From positions 1-33,837 of the IMG/VR virus record IMGVR_UViG_3300046010_002884: 33,837 nt of DNA, one strand, 5' to 3'. Shown here piece by piece: positions 1 through 6,522 of this stretch. The position numbers and the translations under genes were made by a program. The stretch is from a virus. Positions within the stretch are counted from its first letter, which is position 1. Every line of letters starts with the position of its first letter. The notes under the pieces were generated by a model. The model saw only the letters and a program-made list of their open reading frames with translations. It had not been told where the DNA came from and did not search any database.

Positions 1-259
1 TCATGACAACATAATCATCCGCATTGCTGCCGAATTTGCTTGCAACGACCTCCAGTACCTTGTATTCCTCATCGCCCCATCCAAGGTCGCTCTCGTCATC
101 TTCCTCACCCCACCACGGTTCGGTAGGGTTGCTGAACTTCTGCTCCTGAACTCCGAGCAAGGTGTTCACTTCTTCGGGGGTTAAGCCAAATCCAGCGGAC
201 AACATGGTGCGGGCCATCTCCAAGGTAATCTTTTCCTGTGCATAGTGCCGCACGATTCG
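1..259. repeat. Left copy of imperfect terminal overlap
   Basis: These 259 bases match 33579-33837 with no gaps and 11 substitutions (positions 1, 14, 17, 95, 98, 107, 125, 160, 167, 250 and 254). The segment lies inside the portal gene. Eight substitutions are synonymous, two change Asp to Glu in an acidic patch, and one falls in the codon cut by the window edge. It shows that the two ends of the sequence close on each other. The differences look like natural strain variation, not read errors. Confidence 0.9.
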
Positions 260-1561
260 CATCAAGTTTTGGTATTCCCTGCCCGACAATTTCTTGATGT
301 TGTCGTTGCTCATCACCGCTGGTGCTTGCGGTTGCTCATCAGGTTGCGGATTCGGTCCAACCACATCGGCGGGTTGCTTTTCCAAAGGAGGAAGGCCTGC
401 TTTCTCACGCAATTCTTCGGGGGTCATGATGGTCAGCAGGGCTTGTTCGGATAATCGTTCCGTAATCGGCTCAACGGGTATCAATTCGATTCCTTCCACA
501 CCGTTGAACGACGCCAAGTAGTTTATCATTCGCTCTACCTTCCGCACACGGTCGTTCACATACGTTGCCTTAAACAACTCGTAAGCCTCCACCAATTCCT
601 GCCTGCCGCCAAGTTGCCCCTCGGTCTTAACTCCGAACAACATTGGGTTCACAACACGGTGCGAGATGAAGATTTCTTGCTGGATGGCTTTGTTCAAGAT
701 TTCGAACTGCTTGTCCATGTCGGACGGGGTCAGCGGTTCAAGGGTCGGGGCTTTGCTTACGTCATCGTTGAAGGTTACAACGAAGCGGCCAGCATTGTCC
801 GTGCCGCTGAACTTGCGCTTAATCTGCCTCTCAATGTCGCCCTGTTCTTCGGGTGTCGGAATCCCGTTGTTGAAGTTTATGAGATACCCGCCCCAAAAGT
901 TATTGCGGAGGTTGTTGTTGTGGAAGTTCGCCACCTGCACGTCAGCCTCAATCCAAGCCAAGCCGCCCATGTATTCGGGGAGGGGATAGGACTTCACGCC
1001 TGCCGCATACACCCTGTAATAAAACAGTTGCTTGCCGATGCGGTTGTCAGGGTCAAATGCGGGAATTTTCTCGACATCGCCAATCTTGGGGTAGAGTTGC
1101 ACCATGTCGTCGTTGTACCACTCTGCAACCTGAAACATCCGTTCTTCCTTGTCAACCCTGATTTTCTCGAAGGGGATGTGTTCCATCTTCGCAATGGTTC
1201 CCATCTTGTTCCAATGCACGCAGACAGCAAAACCGTTGAATATCTCCAAGTCCAAGACGAGCTTCTCGGTAATGTCATTCAGGTCATCGTGTTCGCTCAA
1301 TCCGTCAAAGAACTTGGCGTAACGTGCCTGCTGCTCAACCGTCATCTTCTCGCCTGCCTGCCATCCACCGCCAACGATGTAGTTCACTTTTCCGTTAACT
1401 ATGGCGTTATGCTTGCTGCTCCTGCGGTAATTGTCAAGGAGATAGTATGGGTACTCGTTGAACGCACCGTAAGTGATGTACTTGCCCGCTTTGTTTTCGA
1501 GCATTACAGGCACTTTGTGTTCTATCCCAAGCCACTGGGTGAAGGATTGCTTTATGCTCAT
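1..1561 (-). CDS. Portal protein, N-terminal part (gene crosses the window edge)
   Basis: The portal forms the dodecameric ring at the capsid vertex through which DNA is packaged. The open frame starts at ATG 1561, overlapping the TGA of the preceding gene (ATGA), and runs off base 1 after 520 codons without a stop. Recognisable portal features are the segment around EKLVLDLEIFNGFAV (residues ~95-110), a stretch rich in Asn and Trp (HNNNLRNNFWGGYL, ~215-230), and FISHRVVNPMLFGVKTEGQLGG followed by a long helix (~290-330). After a Pro/Gln-rich linker comes an acidic C-terminal region. Joined through the terminal overlap to the piece at 33010-33837, the whole protein would have 709 residues, long for a portal. 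It lies downstream of capsid and tail genes, whereas most phages put it next to the terminase. The family assignment is from sequence pattern and context. Confidence 0.85.
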   Translation of the reverse strand, partial: MSIKQSFTQWLGIEHKVPVMLENKAGKYITYGAFNEYPYYLLDNYRRSSKHNAIVNGKVNYIVGGGWQAGEKMTVEQQARYAKFFDGLSEHDDLNDITEKLVLDLEIFNGFAVCVHWNKMGTIAKMEHIPFEKIRVDKEERMFQVAEWYNDDMVQLYPKIGDVEKIPAFDPDNRIGKQLFYYRVYAAGVKSYPLPEYMGGLAWIEADVQVANFHNNNLRNNFWGGYLINFNNGIPTPEEQGDIERQIKRKFSGTDNAGRFVVTFNDDVSKAPTLEPLTPSDMDKQFEILNKAIQQEIFISHRVVNPMLFGVKTEGQLGGRQELVEAYELFKATYVNDRVRKVERMINYLASFNGVEGIELIPVEPITERLSEQALLTIMTPEELREKAGLPPLEKQPADVVGPNPQPDEQPQAPAVMSNDNIKKLSGREYQNLMRIVRHYAQEKITLEMARTMLSAGFGLTPEEVNTLLGVQEQKFSNPTEPWWGEEDDESDLGWGDEEYKVLEVVASKFGSNADDYVVM

Positions 1562-2112
1562 AGCGTATGGGCGGTAAAGGTGAGGGCCGAAATTGTGATG
1601 GCAGAGGCACTATTCATGGCGTTGATGTAGATGGTAAACTCGTCATTAACCGCACCTTGCAGCACCGTTTCGGTGAAGACCGCATGGCCGTTGTCGTGCG
1701 ATAGCGTAAGGTCAGCCATGGACTGGGCAATGATTGTGCTATTCTTAGCGATGTAGATTTTCACCTGATTGCCATTGCCTTGGGATAGCACCATGTTGAC
1801 CGATACTCGAAGCATGGCACTCGTTGTGCCTGTGTAGGTGAGGGAGGTTGTTGTACGGCTAAAGTTGTAGGTGCTGAGTACTCCCAACTTCATTGCGGCA
1901 GTCAGTTTGACGGCCTGCCCCTGCGTTGGTGTCCAGTTGGTTGCTTGGTCCAAGTACAGGTTTCCAACGCCACGCTCTCGGTCAAGGGTTGCGGTATCGG
2001 CAAGGTCGTCGAATAGACCACCCACACGGGCGGCGGTGTTCGCCCCTGCGACGGTTTCGTTGGTGATGGTTGCGGCACTTGCCTGCAACTGGGTGCGAGT
2101 TTGTACGCTCAT
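1558..2112 (-). CDS. Virion structural protein, probably tail or fibre associated
   Basis: A 184-residue protein. The N-terminus has a helical, Ala/Thr-rich segment (SAATITNETVAGANTAARVG, residues ~12-31), a pattern I associate with phage tail and fibre proteins. The C-terminal ~110 residues look beta-rich, alternating hydrophobic and Ser/Thr/Asn residues without charged clusters, as in trimeric head or fibre domains. No catalytic motif is visible. Start and stop overlap the neighbouring genes by four bases on both sides (2109-2112 and 1558-1561), placing it in one translationally coupled string ending with the portal. A capsid decoration role is equally possible. Confidence 0.6.
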   Translation of the reverse strand: MSVQTRTQLQASAATITNETVAGANTAARVGGLFDDLADTATLDRERGVGNLYLDQATNWTPTQGQAVKLTAAMKLGVLSTYNFSRTTTSLTYTGTTSAMLRVSVNMVLSQGNGNQVKIYIAKNSTIIAQSMADLTLSHDNGHAVFTETVLQGAVNDEFTIYINAMNSASAITISALTFTAHTL

Positions 2113-2507
2113 GCGAAGGATGGGTCAAAGGTTGAATCGAATACCCTGACGGCACTCGCCGCATAGGGTTGGTAGGTGATGGTATTGGCGTAGGTGTTGA
2201 ATGTCAGCGAAACTACCTGTACATACGCCAAGCCTGTTTCAACCACCGCAACGGCTGCTGCAACCGTGCTATTGGTATCGTAAACTTCATACTTATACGA
2301 GCCTGTTTCAAGCGACCCCACGGCAAGCGAAAATTTGTCATAGCGGTTGGTGTATGAAGAAAGGTTGGCCGATTTCAGCAGAGTGAAGTCGGTGCTGACG
2401 TTCTTGGCGATGTTGGTCAGCCGCAAGATATAGCGGTCGCCCGAAGATGCCCGTTGCGTCCAAGTGACGACAATCGTGTTCGTGGTGTTTGGGGATAGGT
2501 ATATCAT
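2109..2507 (-). CDS. Small beta-rich virion protein
   Basis: 132 residues when started at ATG 2507 (MIYLSPNTTNTIVVTW). A longer frame open to 2618 would overlap the glycosyltransferase gene, and its extra residues look like non-coding translation. The start lies eight bases after a TACATTTG box (2516-2523), which supports this choice. The sequence is a run of short beta-strand-like segments (RYILRLTN, FSLAVGSLETGSYKYEVYD) resembling an Ig-like or fibronectin-like fold. It is commonly seen in Bacteroidetes phage structural modules, but I cannot name a family with certainty. It overlaps the next gene by four bases. Confidence 0.6.
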   Translation of the reverse strand: MIYLSPNTTNTIVVTWTQRASSGDRYILRLTNIAKNVSTDFTLLKSANLSSYTNRYDKFSLAVGSLETGSYKYEVYDTNSTVAAAVAVVETGLAYVQVVSLTFNTYANTITYQPYAASAVRVFDSTFDPSFA

Positions 2508-2515
2508 CCTATTCC

Positions 2516-2523
2516 CAAATGTA
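2516..2523 (-). promoter_or_regulatory. TACATTTG box, putative -7 element
   Basis: The minus strand reads TACATTTG, fitting the Bacteroidetes -7 consensus TAnnTTTG, eight bases before ATG 2507. It lies just downstream of the glycosyltransferase stop (2539). No clear -33 TTG was found at the expected distance, so it is a candidate only. Confidence 0.4.
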
Positions 2524-2538
2524 GTTTGCGCCCGAATT

Positions 2539-3612
2539 TCACAATTTGCGCCCGATACTTCGGTACAGTTCGGCTCTGCGCTCTGCCGTCTTGCTGATGT
2601 CAAACCGCTCCCGCACATCCTTGCTCAACTGCACGGCCAGCGAGCGAGCGTAATCGGGTTCATTGATGAACTTCCGCACTGCCTTGTACCAAGCGTCTTT
2701 CTTGCCGTAGGGGATGACCAAGCCGTTGTGTCCGTGGACGAGAATGTCGGTGTAGGGGATGGTTTCGGATGCTATTATCGCCTTGCCCATCCATCCTGCC
2801 TCGACTACCTTCAACTCCGATTTAAGGCGGTTGAACTTGGTATCTCGCAGGGGTGCAATCGTTGCGTTGATGAAGTTGTAGCCACCGACATAGGAGTAGA
2901 TGTCAGCGGCTTGGATCCTGCCGTAGTTCGCATTCTTGCCGTTGCAGGATAGCATCCGCTCGTAGTCCACATAGACGGGGTTCTCGTTCCATCCTCCGAG
3001 GTAAATCTTGTACTTGCCATCCAGCGACTTGTCATGGGCAAGCAAGCCGAAGGAATGCTCCACCAGAGCAATATCCTCCTGATGCTGCGCCCCGCCGAAC
3101 CAGCCAATCTTGAACTTATCTTTCTCAGGCTCTTCGTCAGGATTGGCCTGATACTGCTGATACGCTTCGTACGGCTCATTCGGCAGGATGGTCACGTTCT
3201 TGTTCAGCAGGCGAATCTTTTGGGCCAAGTGTTCGGTGGTCGTGGTCACATGGTCAGCCAAGCGGATATGCTCACGAATCTGCTCATCCAATTTCGTGGA
3301 CAAATAGTGGCGGTACATGATGTGGCCGCTCTCCAGCACCCAGTAGTCATCCAAGTCCAAGATTACCTTCGCTCCAAACGCCGTTAGAGCCTTGTACACG
3401 CCACGAATTTGTTCGAGAGTACCTTGACACCAAAGACGATTGAAAAGCCAAATATCGACCGTCTTTAGGTCTTCATCGTTGACGTTGGCGATGTTGTCCA
3501 CGCACACATAGTCAAACTCCGTGTAGTTGTCGCCAAGGTAGGCATTGGGCATTTCCAACCGATAAAAGGAACACCCTGTTGGATGAGCGTTGTAAACGAT
3601 GCAGATTCTCAT
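2539..3612 (-). CDS. Glycosyltransferase, GT-B fold (GT4-like)
   Basis: 357 residues, a usual length for a single GT-B glycosyltransferase. The N-terminal half begins MRICIVYNAHPTGCSFYRL, a nucleotide-fold strand with the sugar-acceptor pocket, and carries VILDLDDYW (~95). The C-terminal half has IGWFGGAQHQ (~168), a typical start of the donor-binding domain, and KVVEAGWMGKAIIASETIPY plus GHNGLVI (~270-295), the E-x7-E-type donor-binding region of GT4 enzymes. It would transfer a sugar from a nucleotide donor, perhaps to a virion protein or to host surface glycan. It sits inside the structural operon with its own terminator and promoter box just upstream, so it may be expressed differently from the capsid genes. 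The stop region contains a direct repeat of TCGGGCGCAAA (2526-2536 and 2546-2556). Confidence 0.8.
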   Translation of the reverse strand: MRICIVYNAHPTGCSFYRLEMPNAYLGDNYTEFDYVCVDNIANVNDEDLKTVDIWLFNRLWCQGTLEQIRGVYKALTAFGAKVILDLDDYWVLESGHIMYRHYLSTKLDEQIREHIRLADHVTTTTEHLAQKIRLLNKNVTILPNEPYEAYQQYQANPDEEPEKDKFKIGWFGGAQHQEDIALVEHSFGLLAHDKSLDGKYKIYLGGWNENPVYVDYERMLSCNGKNANYGRIQAADIYSYVGGYNFINATIAPLRDTKFNRLKSELKVVEAGWMGKAIIASETIPYTDILVHGHNGLVIPYGKKDAWYKAVRKFINEPDYARSLAVQLSKDVRERFDISKTAERRAELYRSIGRKL

Positions 3613-3616
3613 GGCG

Positions 3617-3624
3617 TAAAGATA
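3617..3624 (-). promoter_or_regulatory. TATCTTTA box before a near-leaderless start
   Basis: The minus strand reads TATCTTTA-CGCC-ATG, so the box ends only four bases before the glycosyltransferase start codon. A transcript beginning about seven bases after such a -7 box would start at or next to the ATG. Similar arrangements occur before the genes starting at 12426, 15084, 19211 and 27554. Confidence 0.45.
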
Positions 3625-3657
3625 AAAACAAAAGGGCCACCCCTTTCGAGATGGCCC
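3624..3657 (-). terminator. Rho-independent terminator after the tail-tube-like gene
   Basis: On the minus strand GGGCCATC (3657-3650) pairs with GGTGGCCC (3641-3634), an 8-bp stem with one G-U pair and an 8-base loop. It is followed by TTTTGTTTTT. It lies between the stop of the 3705-4235 gene and the glycosyltransferase start and would separate capsid-level transcription from the glycosyltransferase. Confidence 0.65.
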
Positions 3658-3704
3658 AGTCCACTAAACCAAAGCGGGGTATGAGGCCCGCAGGTCAAAG
3701 ATAC

Positions 3705-4235
3705 TTACGAACCGCTGATTTGTTGCGCAGCGGCGGAGAATGTTGTGCTTTGGATGAGCAACATCGGGTTTGTTTCCATGCCCGACAAGGTCATCTCGTA
3801 GCCGCTCCTGTCACCGAATGCAGTACCAGTTCCAGCAGTTCCCGCAGTTGACTCCAATCCGTTGTCAGCACCGAGCAACCAATAGCGGCTGTTGTTGTCT
3901 TGGACGATGACAATCACACGGTTGCGAGCCAAGAGGCGCAGTTCATTGCGGACGGCAACCTGCAGCTTGTTGATGGTGAAGGTAACCTCAGGAGTGTAGA
4001 ACAGGGTTCCGTTCTCTACTGATGCGTTGAGCGTTTCGGTCATGGACGAAGTGGCTTTGGTCAGGTCGTATTGGAAGAATGAGCCTGATGCGTAGCCTGT
4101 AAAGCCAGTCACCGTTCCGCTGCCGTTGGTGTTCACGGAGCCTGTGGTGTTGAAGGCTTGGACATAAATTGCTTTGATGCCGCCAATAGAATCTCGGCAT
4201 CCGAGGGCGTACCCTGTAGTGAGCGAACAAGACAT
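3705..4235 (-). CDS. Putative major tail tube (or head decoration) protein
   Basis: 176 residues directly after the major capsid gene. It starts MSCSLTTGYALGCRDSIGGI and contains TFTINKLQVAVRNELRLLARNRVIVIVQDNN (~96-126) and YWLLGADNGLE followed by Gly/Thr-rich turns. I associate this layout with small abundant virion proteins of Bacteroidetes phages, often called tail tube. The beta-rich content and position after the capsid gene fit an abundant structural part, but a head-decoration protein is possible. A promoter-like TATCTTTG (3696-3703) and a terminator (3624-3657) follow it. Confidence 0.55.
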   Translation of the reverse strand: MSCSLTTGYALGCRDSIGGIKAIYVQAFNTTGSVNTNGSGTVTGFTGYASGSFFQYDLTKATSSMTETLNASVENGTLFYTPEVTFTINKLQVAVRNELRLLARNRVIVIVQDNNSRYWLLGADNGLESTAGTAGTGTAFGDRSGYEMTLSGMETNPMLLIQSTTFSAAAQQISGS

Positions 4236-4272
4236 AGTGTATATTTTAGGGGGTTAAAGTCAGTAAAATAAC

Positions 4273-4294
4273 GGGGGGAAGTTTCCCTCCCCCC
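4273..4294 (-). terminator. Hairpin after the major capsid gene
   Basis: The 64-base gap between the capsid stop and the next start holds GGGGGGA (minus strand 4294-4288) pairing with TCCCCCC (4279-4273) across an 8-base loop, followed by GTTATTTTAC. The stem is strong but the U-tract is poor. It could be a partial terminator, or a 3' mRNA stabiliser raising capsid expression over downstream genes. The gap ends in the leader CTTTAACCCCC before ATG 4235. Confidence 0.45.
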
Positions 4295-4300
4295 TTACAC

Positions 4301-5251
4301 TTAGGCCAAGCGGAAGTCAACAACCATGTCACCGTAGGCAAAATTCACTCCACATTTTAGGGCTGCTTGGAAACGTATAGAGTCGTTATCGATTGAATGC
4401 CAGATGGAAAACTGCTCTTCGTCAGAAAGCAAGTCGGTTCCGTAGAAGAAATTGCCGAGGTAAGAGCAGACGATGCGGTTGGTTCCAGTCAAGCCGGGAA
4501 CTGCAACAACACGGACGTTTGTTCCGGGATAGATGATGTCACCATCGGCCAACCCTTGCAAGTCAACTTGGTTGTACATTACACCAGTTTTATCCTTGAA
4601 CGCTCCAATCAAGGTACGGAAGTTATTCCACCCGCAGAAAATTACCAAGTCGTTGCGGGTCAAGATGGCCTGTGGGATGTCATTGTACACCTTGTCAAAA
4701 ATGCTGATGACGTTGTTCCCAGTAATACCAGTGGAACCCGATATAGGTGTCCAAGTAGTGCTGGAAGCATTGGCCTGAACGACAGTACCCGATGCAGCGT
4801 TCAACAGGGTTAGCATACCTGTAACCAAAGTAGAACCTGACCAAATTGCATTTTCCAAAGCCTCGGCGATGCGAAGGGCTTTCTGCTCGGAGAACGCCTG
4901 CTCAAATGGAACGCCATCGTAAGATGAACCAGCAGTCAACTGCGACTGCATCCAGTATTGCTCAAGGGAACGAGGGCAGAGTTCTTCTTGAATTTTCAAG
5001 GGCGCAACGGTGATGATGCGCTGGGTGAAAGAGGTCGCACCTGATGCAGCACCTGCCGTATTCCAACCGCAGGAAGTTCCTGATTGGAATGCAGCATCGG
5101 TGTCCATGAGGTTCAACGCAGCAGCCGATTTGATACCCACCTGCTTTGTGAAGAGGGAGGCGGTACGAGCGGCGAAGACCGCTTTGGTGATGAGGGGGAG
5201 GCGCTGCTGCTCGGTGTAAGTAGTCAGCGGGGAAACGAATGAATAAGCCAT
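4301..5251 (-). CDS. Major capsid protein (HK97-fold candidate)
   Basis: 316 residues, a usual size for a compact HK97-like capsid protein. The order protease, scaffold-like protein, this gene is the classical head cassette. Visible features are an N-terminal segment with aromatic and polar residues, the long helix region EQAFSEQKALRIAEALENAIWSG (~123-145, spine-helix-like), a central domain with VIFCGWNNFRTLIGAFKD, and a C-terminal domain ending in IRFQAALKCGVNFAYGDMVVDFRL. The last resembles the terminal strand of other Bacteroidetes phage capsids. No large N-terminal propeptide is apparent; the separate scaffold-like gene may replace the delta domain. Its leader (CTTTAACCCCC then an A-rich stretch) is nearly the same as that of the next gene, which suggests shared high expression. 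Confidence 0.8.
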   Translation of the reverse strand: MAYSFVSPLTTYTEQQRLPLITKAVFAARTASLFTKQVGIKSAAALNLMDTDAAFQSGTSCGWNTAGAASGATSFTQRIITVAPLKIQEELCPRSLEQYWMQSQLTAGSSYDGVPFEQAFSEQKALRIAEALENAIWSGSTLVTGMLTLLNAASGTVVQANASSTTWTPISGSTGITGNNVISIFDKVYNDIPQAILTRNDLVIFCGWNNFRTLIGAFKDKTGVMYNQVDLQGLADGDIIYPGTNVRVVAVPGLTGTNRIVCSYLGNFFYGTDLLSDEEQFSIWHSIDNDSIRFQAALKCGVNFAYGDMVVDFRLA

Positions 5252-5275
5252 GGCTTTGTTTTTGGGGGTTAAAGT

Positions 5276-5908
5276 TTAATTGGATTTTTTGAGGGTTTGA
5301 ATTGCTTGTGCGAGTGCGTTGAAGTTCTGCTGGGCAGATGCTTTGCGTTGCTCCACGATGGCGGATGCGGTTGGCTTGGGGACTTCGCTTGGGAGTTCGG
5401 CAACCTTCTCGACAATGTCGGTCATGGTTTCCATCTGCGATGCAAATGCGGCCATCTTTTCCTTCATTGTTCCGAGTTCGGTGTAGGCGGCCTTCAATTC
5501 CTCCATGATGCTGACCAAGTGCTTCTTAACGATTTCCTCAACCATCGCAGGGTCAAGAGTTGGGTAACCTTCGGCGATTTCACTCACCACTTCACCCGCA
5601 ACTTCGGGGGTTATTTCAGCGGCAACCTCCACTTCCTCGGCAGGTGCTGGGGCTTCGGCTACAACAACCTCGGTGATTTTGCCGCCTTCGGTCTTAACGA
5701 CACCAACGCCTTCCACTTGATGCTCGCCGTCAGGAGCGGGCAGGGTTGCGTCATCGGCGATGACATACACAGGAGTACCTGCAACGAGGTCGCCATCCAC
5801 ACGGATGACCGTGCCATCGGCCAACTTGTAGTCGGCAAAGGCTTGCTTTTGGGTTGTGAACTTACGGAGTTCAGTCCGCAAAGTTTCAATGGCTGATTTT
5901 AGATTCAT
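5276..5908 (-). CDS. Capsid scaffold-like / head assembly protein
   Basis: 210 residues. The N-terminal part (1-85) contains a small beta domain (ADYKLADGTVIRVDGDLVAGTPVYVI). Then comes an acidic Ala/Glu/Val/Pro-rich linker (AEAPAPAEEVEVAAEITPEV) and a long helical, probably coiled-coil stretch (VEEIVKKHLVSIMEELKAAYTELGTMKEKMAAFASQMETM) ending in a basic tail. Acidic helical proteins between a protease and a capsid gene are typically scaffolds cleaved during maturation. It lies between the XkdF-like protease and the capsid gene, with 3- and 24-base gaps. Function is inferred from position and composition. Confidence 0.65.
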   Translation of the reverse strand: MNLKSAIETLRTELRKFTTQKQAFADYKLADGTVIRVDGDLVAGTPVYVIADDATLPAPDGEHQVEGVGVVKTEGGKITEVVVAEAPAPAEEVEVAAEITPEVAGEVVSEIAEGYPTLDPAMVEEIVKKHLVSIMEELKAAYTELGTMKEKMAAFASQMETMTDIVEKVAELPSEVPKPTASAIVEQRKASAQQNFNALAQAIQTLKKSN

Positions 5909-5911
5909 AGA

Positions 5912-6505
5912 TTATTGGGATTTGTAGGTTGGGTTGATATGTTGCAAAAAAGCGGTTAAGTCATCTGCAAGGCCAGCAAGTGCGACCTCAAGTTCCGTGC
6001 CTGTGTTCTTCATGCCGAACAAGCCCTCCACCGAGAAACCCTTGAAGGCGTGGCGGTTCTCCCAAACTTCGTCGTTCTCGACTTTGAACGAACCGAACCA
6101 AGAACCGTCGGGAGTGTCCTCGTAGCCCTTGGGAGGCATTACGCCACGTTCTGCATCGGTGATGTAGGATTCAAACATGAACACGCCATCCAATTCGGCG
6201 TTGTGGTAAGCGTTGACGTTGTGCTGATTCCCTTGCTTGAAGTACTTCTGCACGATTTTGCGGATGGTAGCTTTGTCAAAGACAACGTAATACTCGCCGT
6301 AAGTGTCATCCTTGCGGAAGATAGGCGTATCGGCAAGCATGAGCGGCCCAGTCAGCACCCTGCGCTCTCCAGTTTCGGCGAAGCGTTGCGGGGTCTTGGC
6401 AAAGGCTTGGAAAGGCTTTTCAATCGCAGGCATATCAACGAGGGCCACGAATTGCACGCCTTCGTCCACCTCATCCACGGTCATTCGGTACACAGGTAAC
6501 TCCAT
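5912..6505 (-). CDS. XkdF-like prohead serine protease
   Basis: 197 residues. The sequence resembles the phage XkdF-type putative serine protease family. It has VDMPAIEKPFQAF (~23-36), LMLADTPIFRKDDTYGEYYVVFDKATI (~55-82), HNVNAYHNAEL with a candidate catalytic His (~97-107), SWFGSFKVENDEVWE, and FKGFSVEGLFGM, where the Ser in F-S-V-E-G is the likely nucleophile. It would cut the scaffold and capsid during head maturation. It precedes the scaffold-like and capsid genes with only a few bases between, as expected for a head module. A box resembling the recurrent promoter motif (TACATCTA) sits just before the ATG. Confidence 0.75.
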   Translation of the reverse strand: MELPVYRMTVDEVDEGVQFVALVDMPAIEKPFQAFAKTPQRFAETGERRVLTGPLMLADTPIFRKDDTYGEYYVVFDKATIRKIVQKYFKQGNQHNVNAYHNAELDGVFMFESYITDAERGVMPPKGYEDTPDGSWFGSFKVENDEVWENRHAFKGFSVEGLFGMKNTGTELEVALAGLADDLTAFLQHINPTYKSQ

Positions 6506-6522
6506 AGGGGTAGATGTAGCGA

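Noticed and set aside
614-1630. Long 338-codon plus-strand frame
   Set aside because: It is the mirror of the minus-strand portal gene, whose translation has clear portal character and ATGA coupling to its neighbour; the plus frame has no plausible product.
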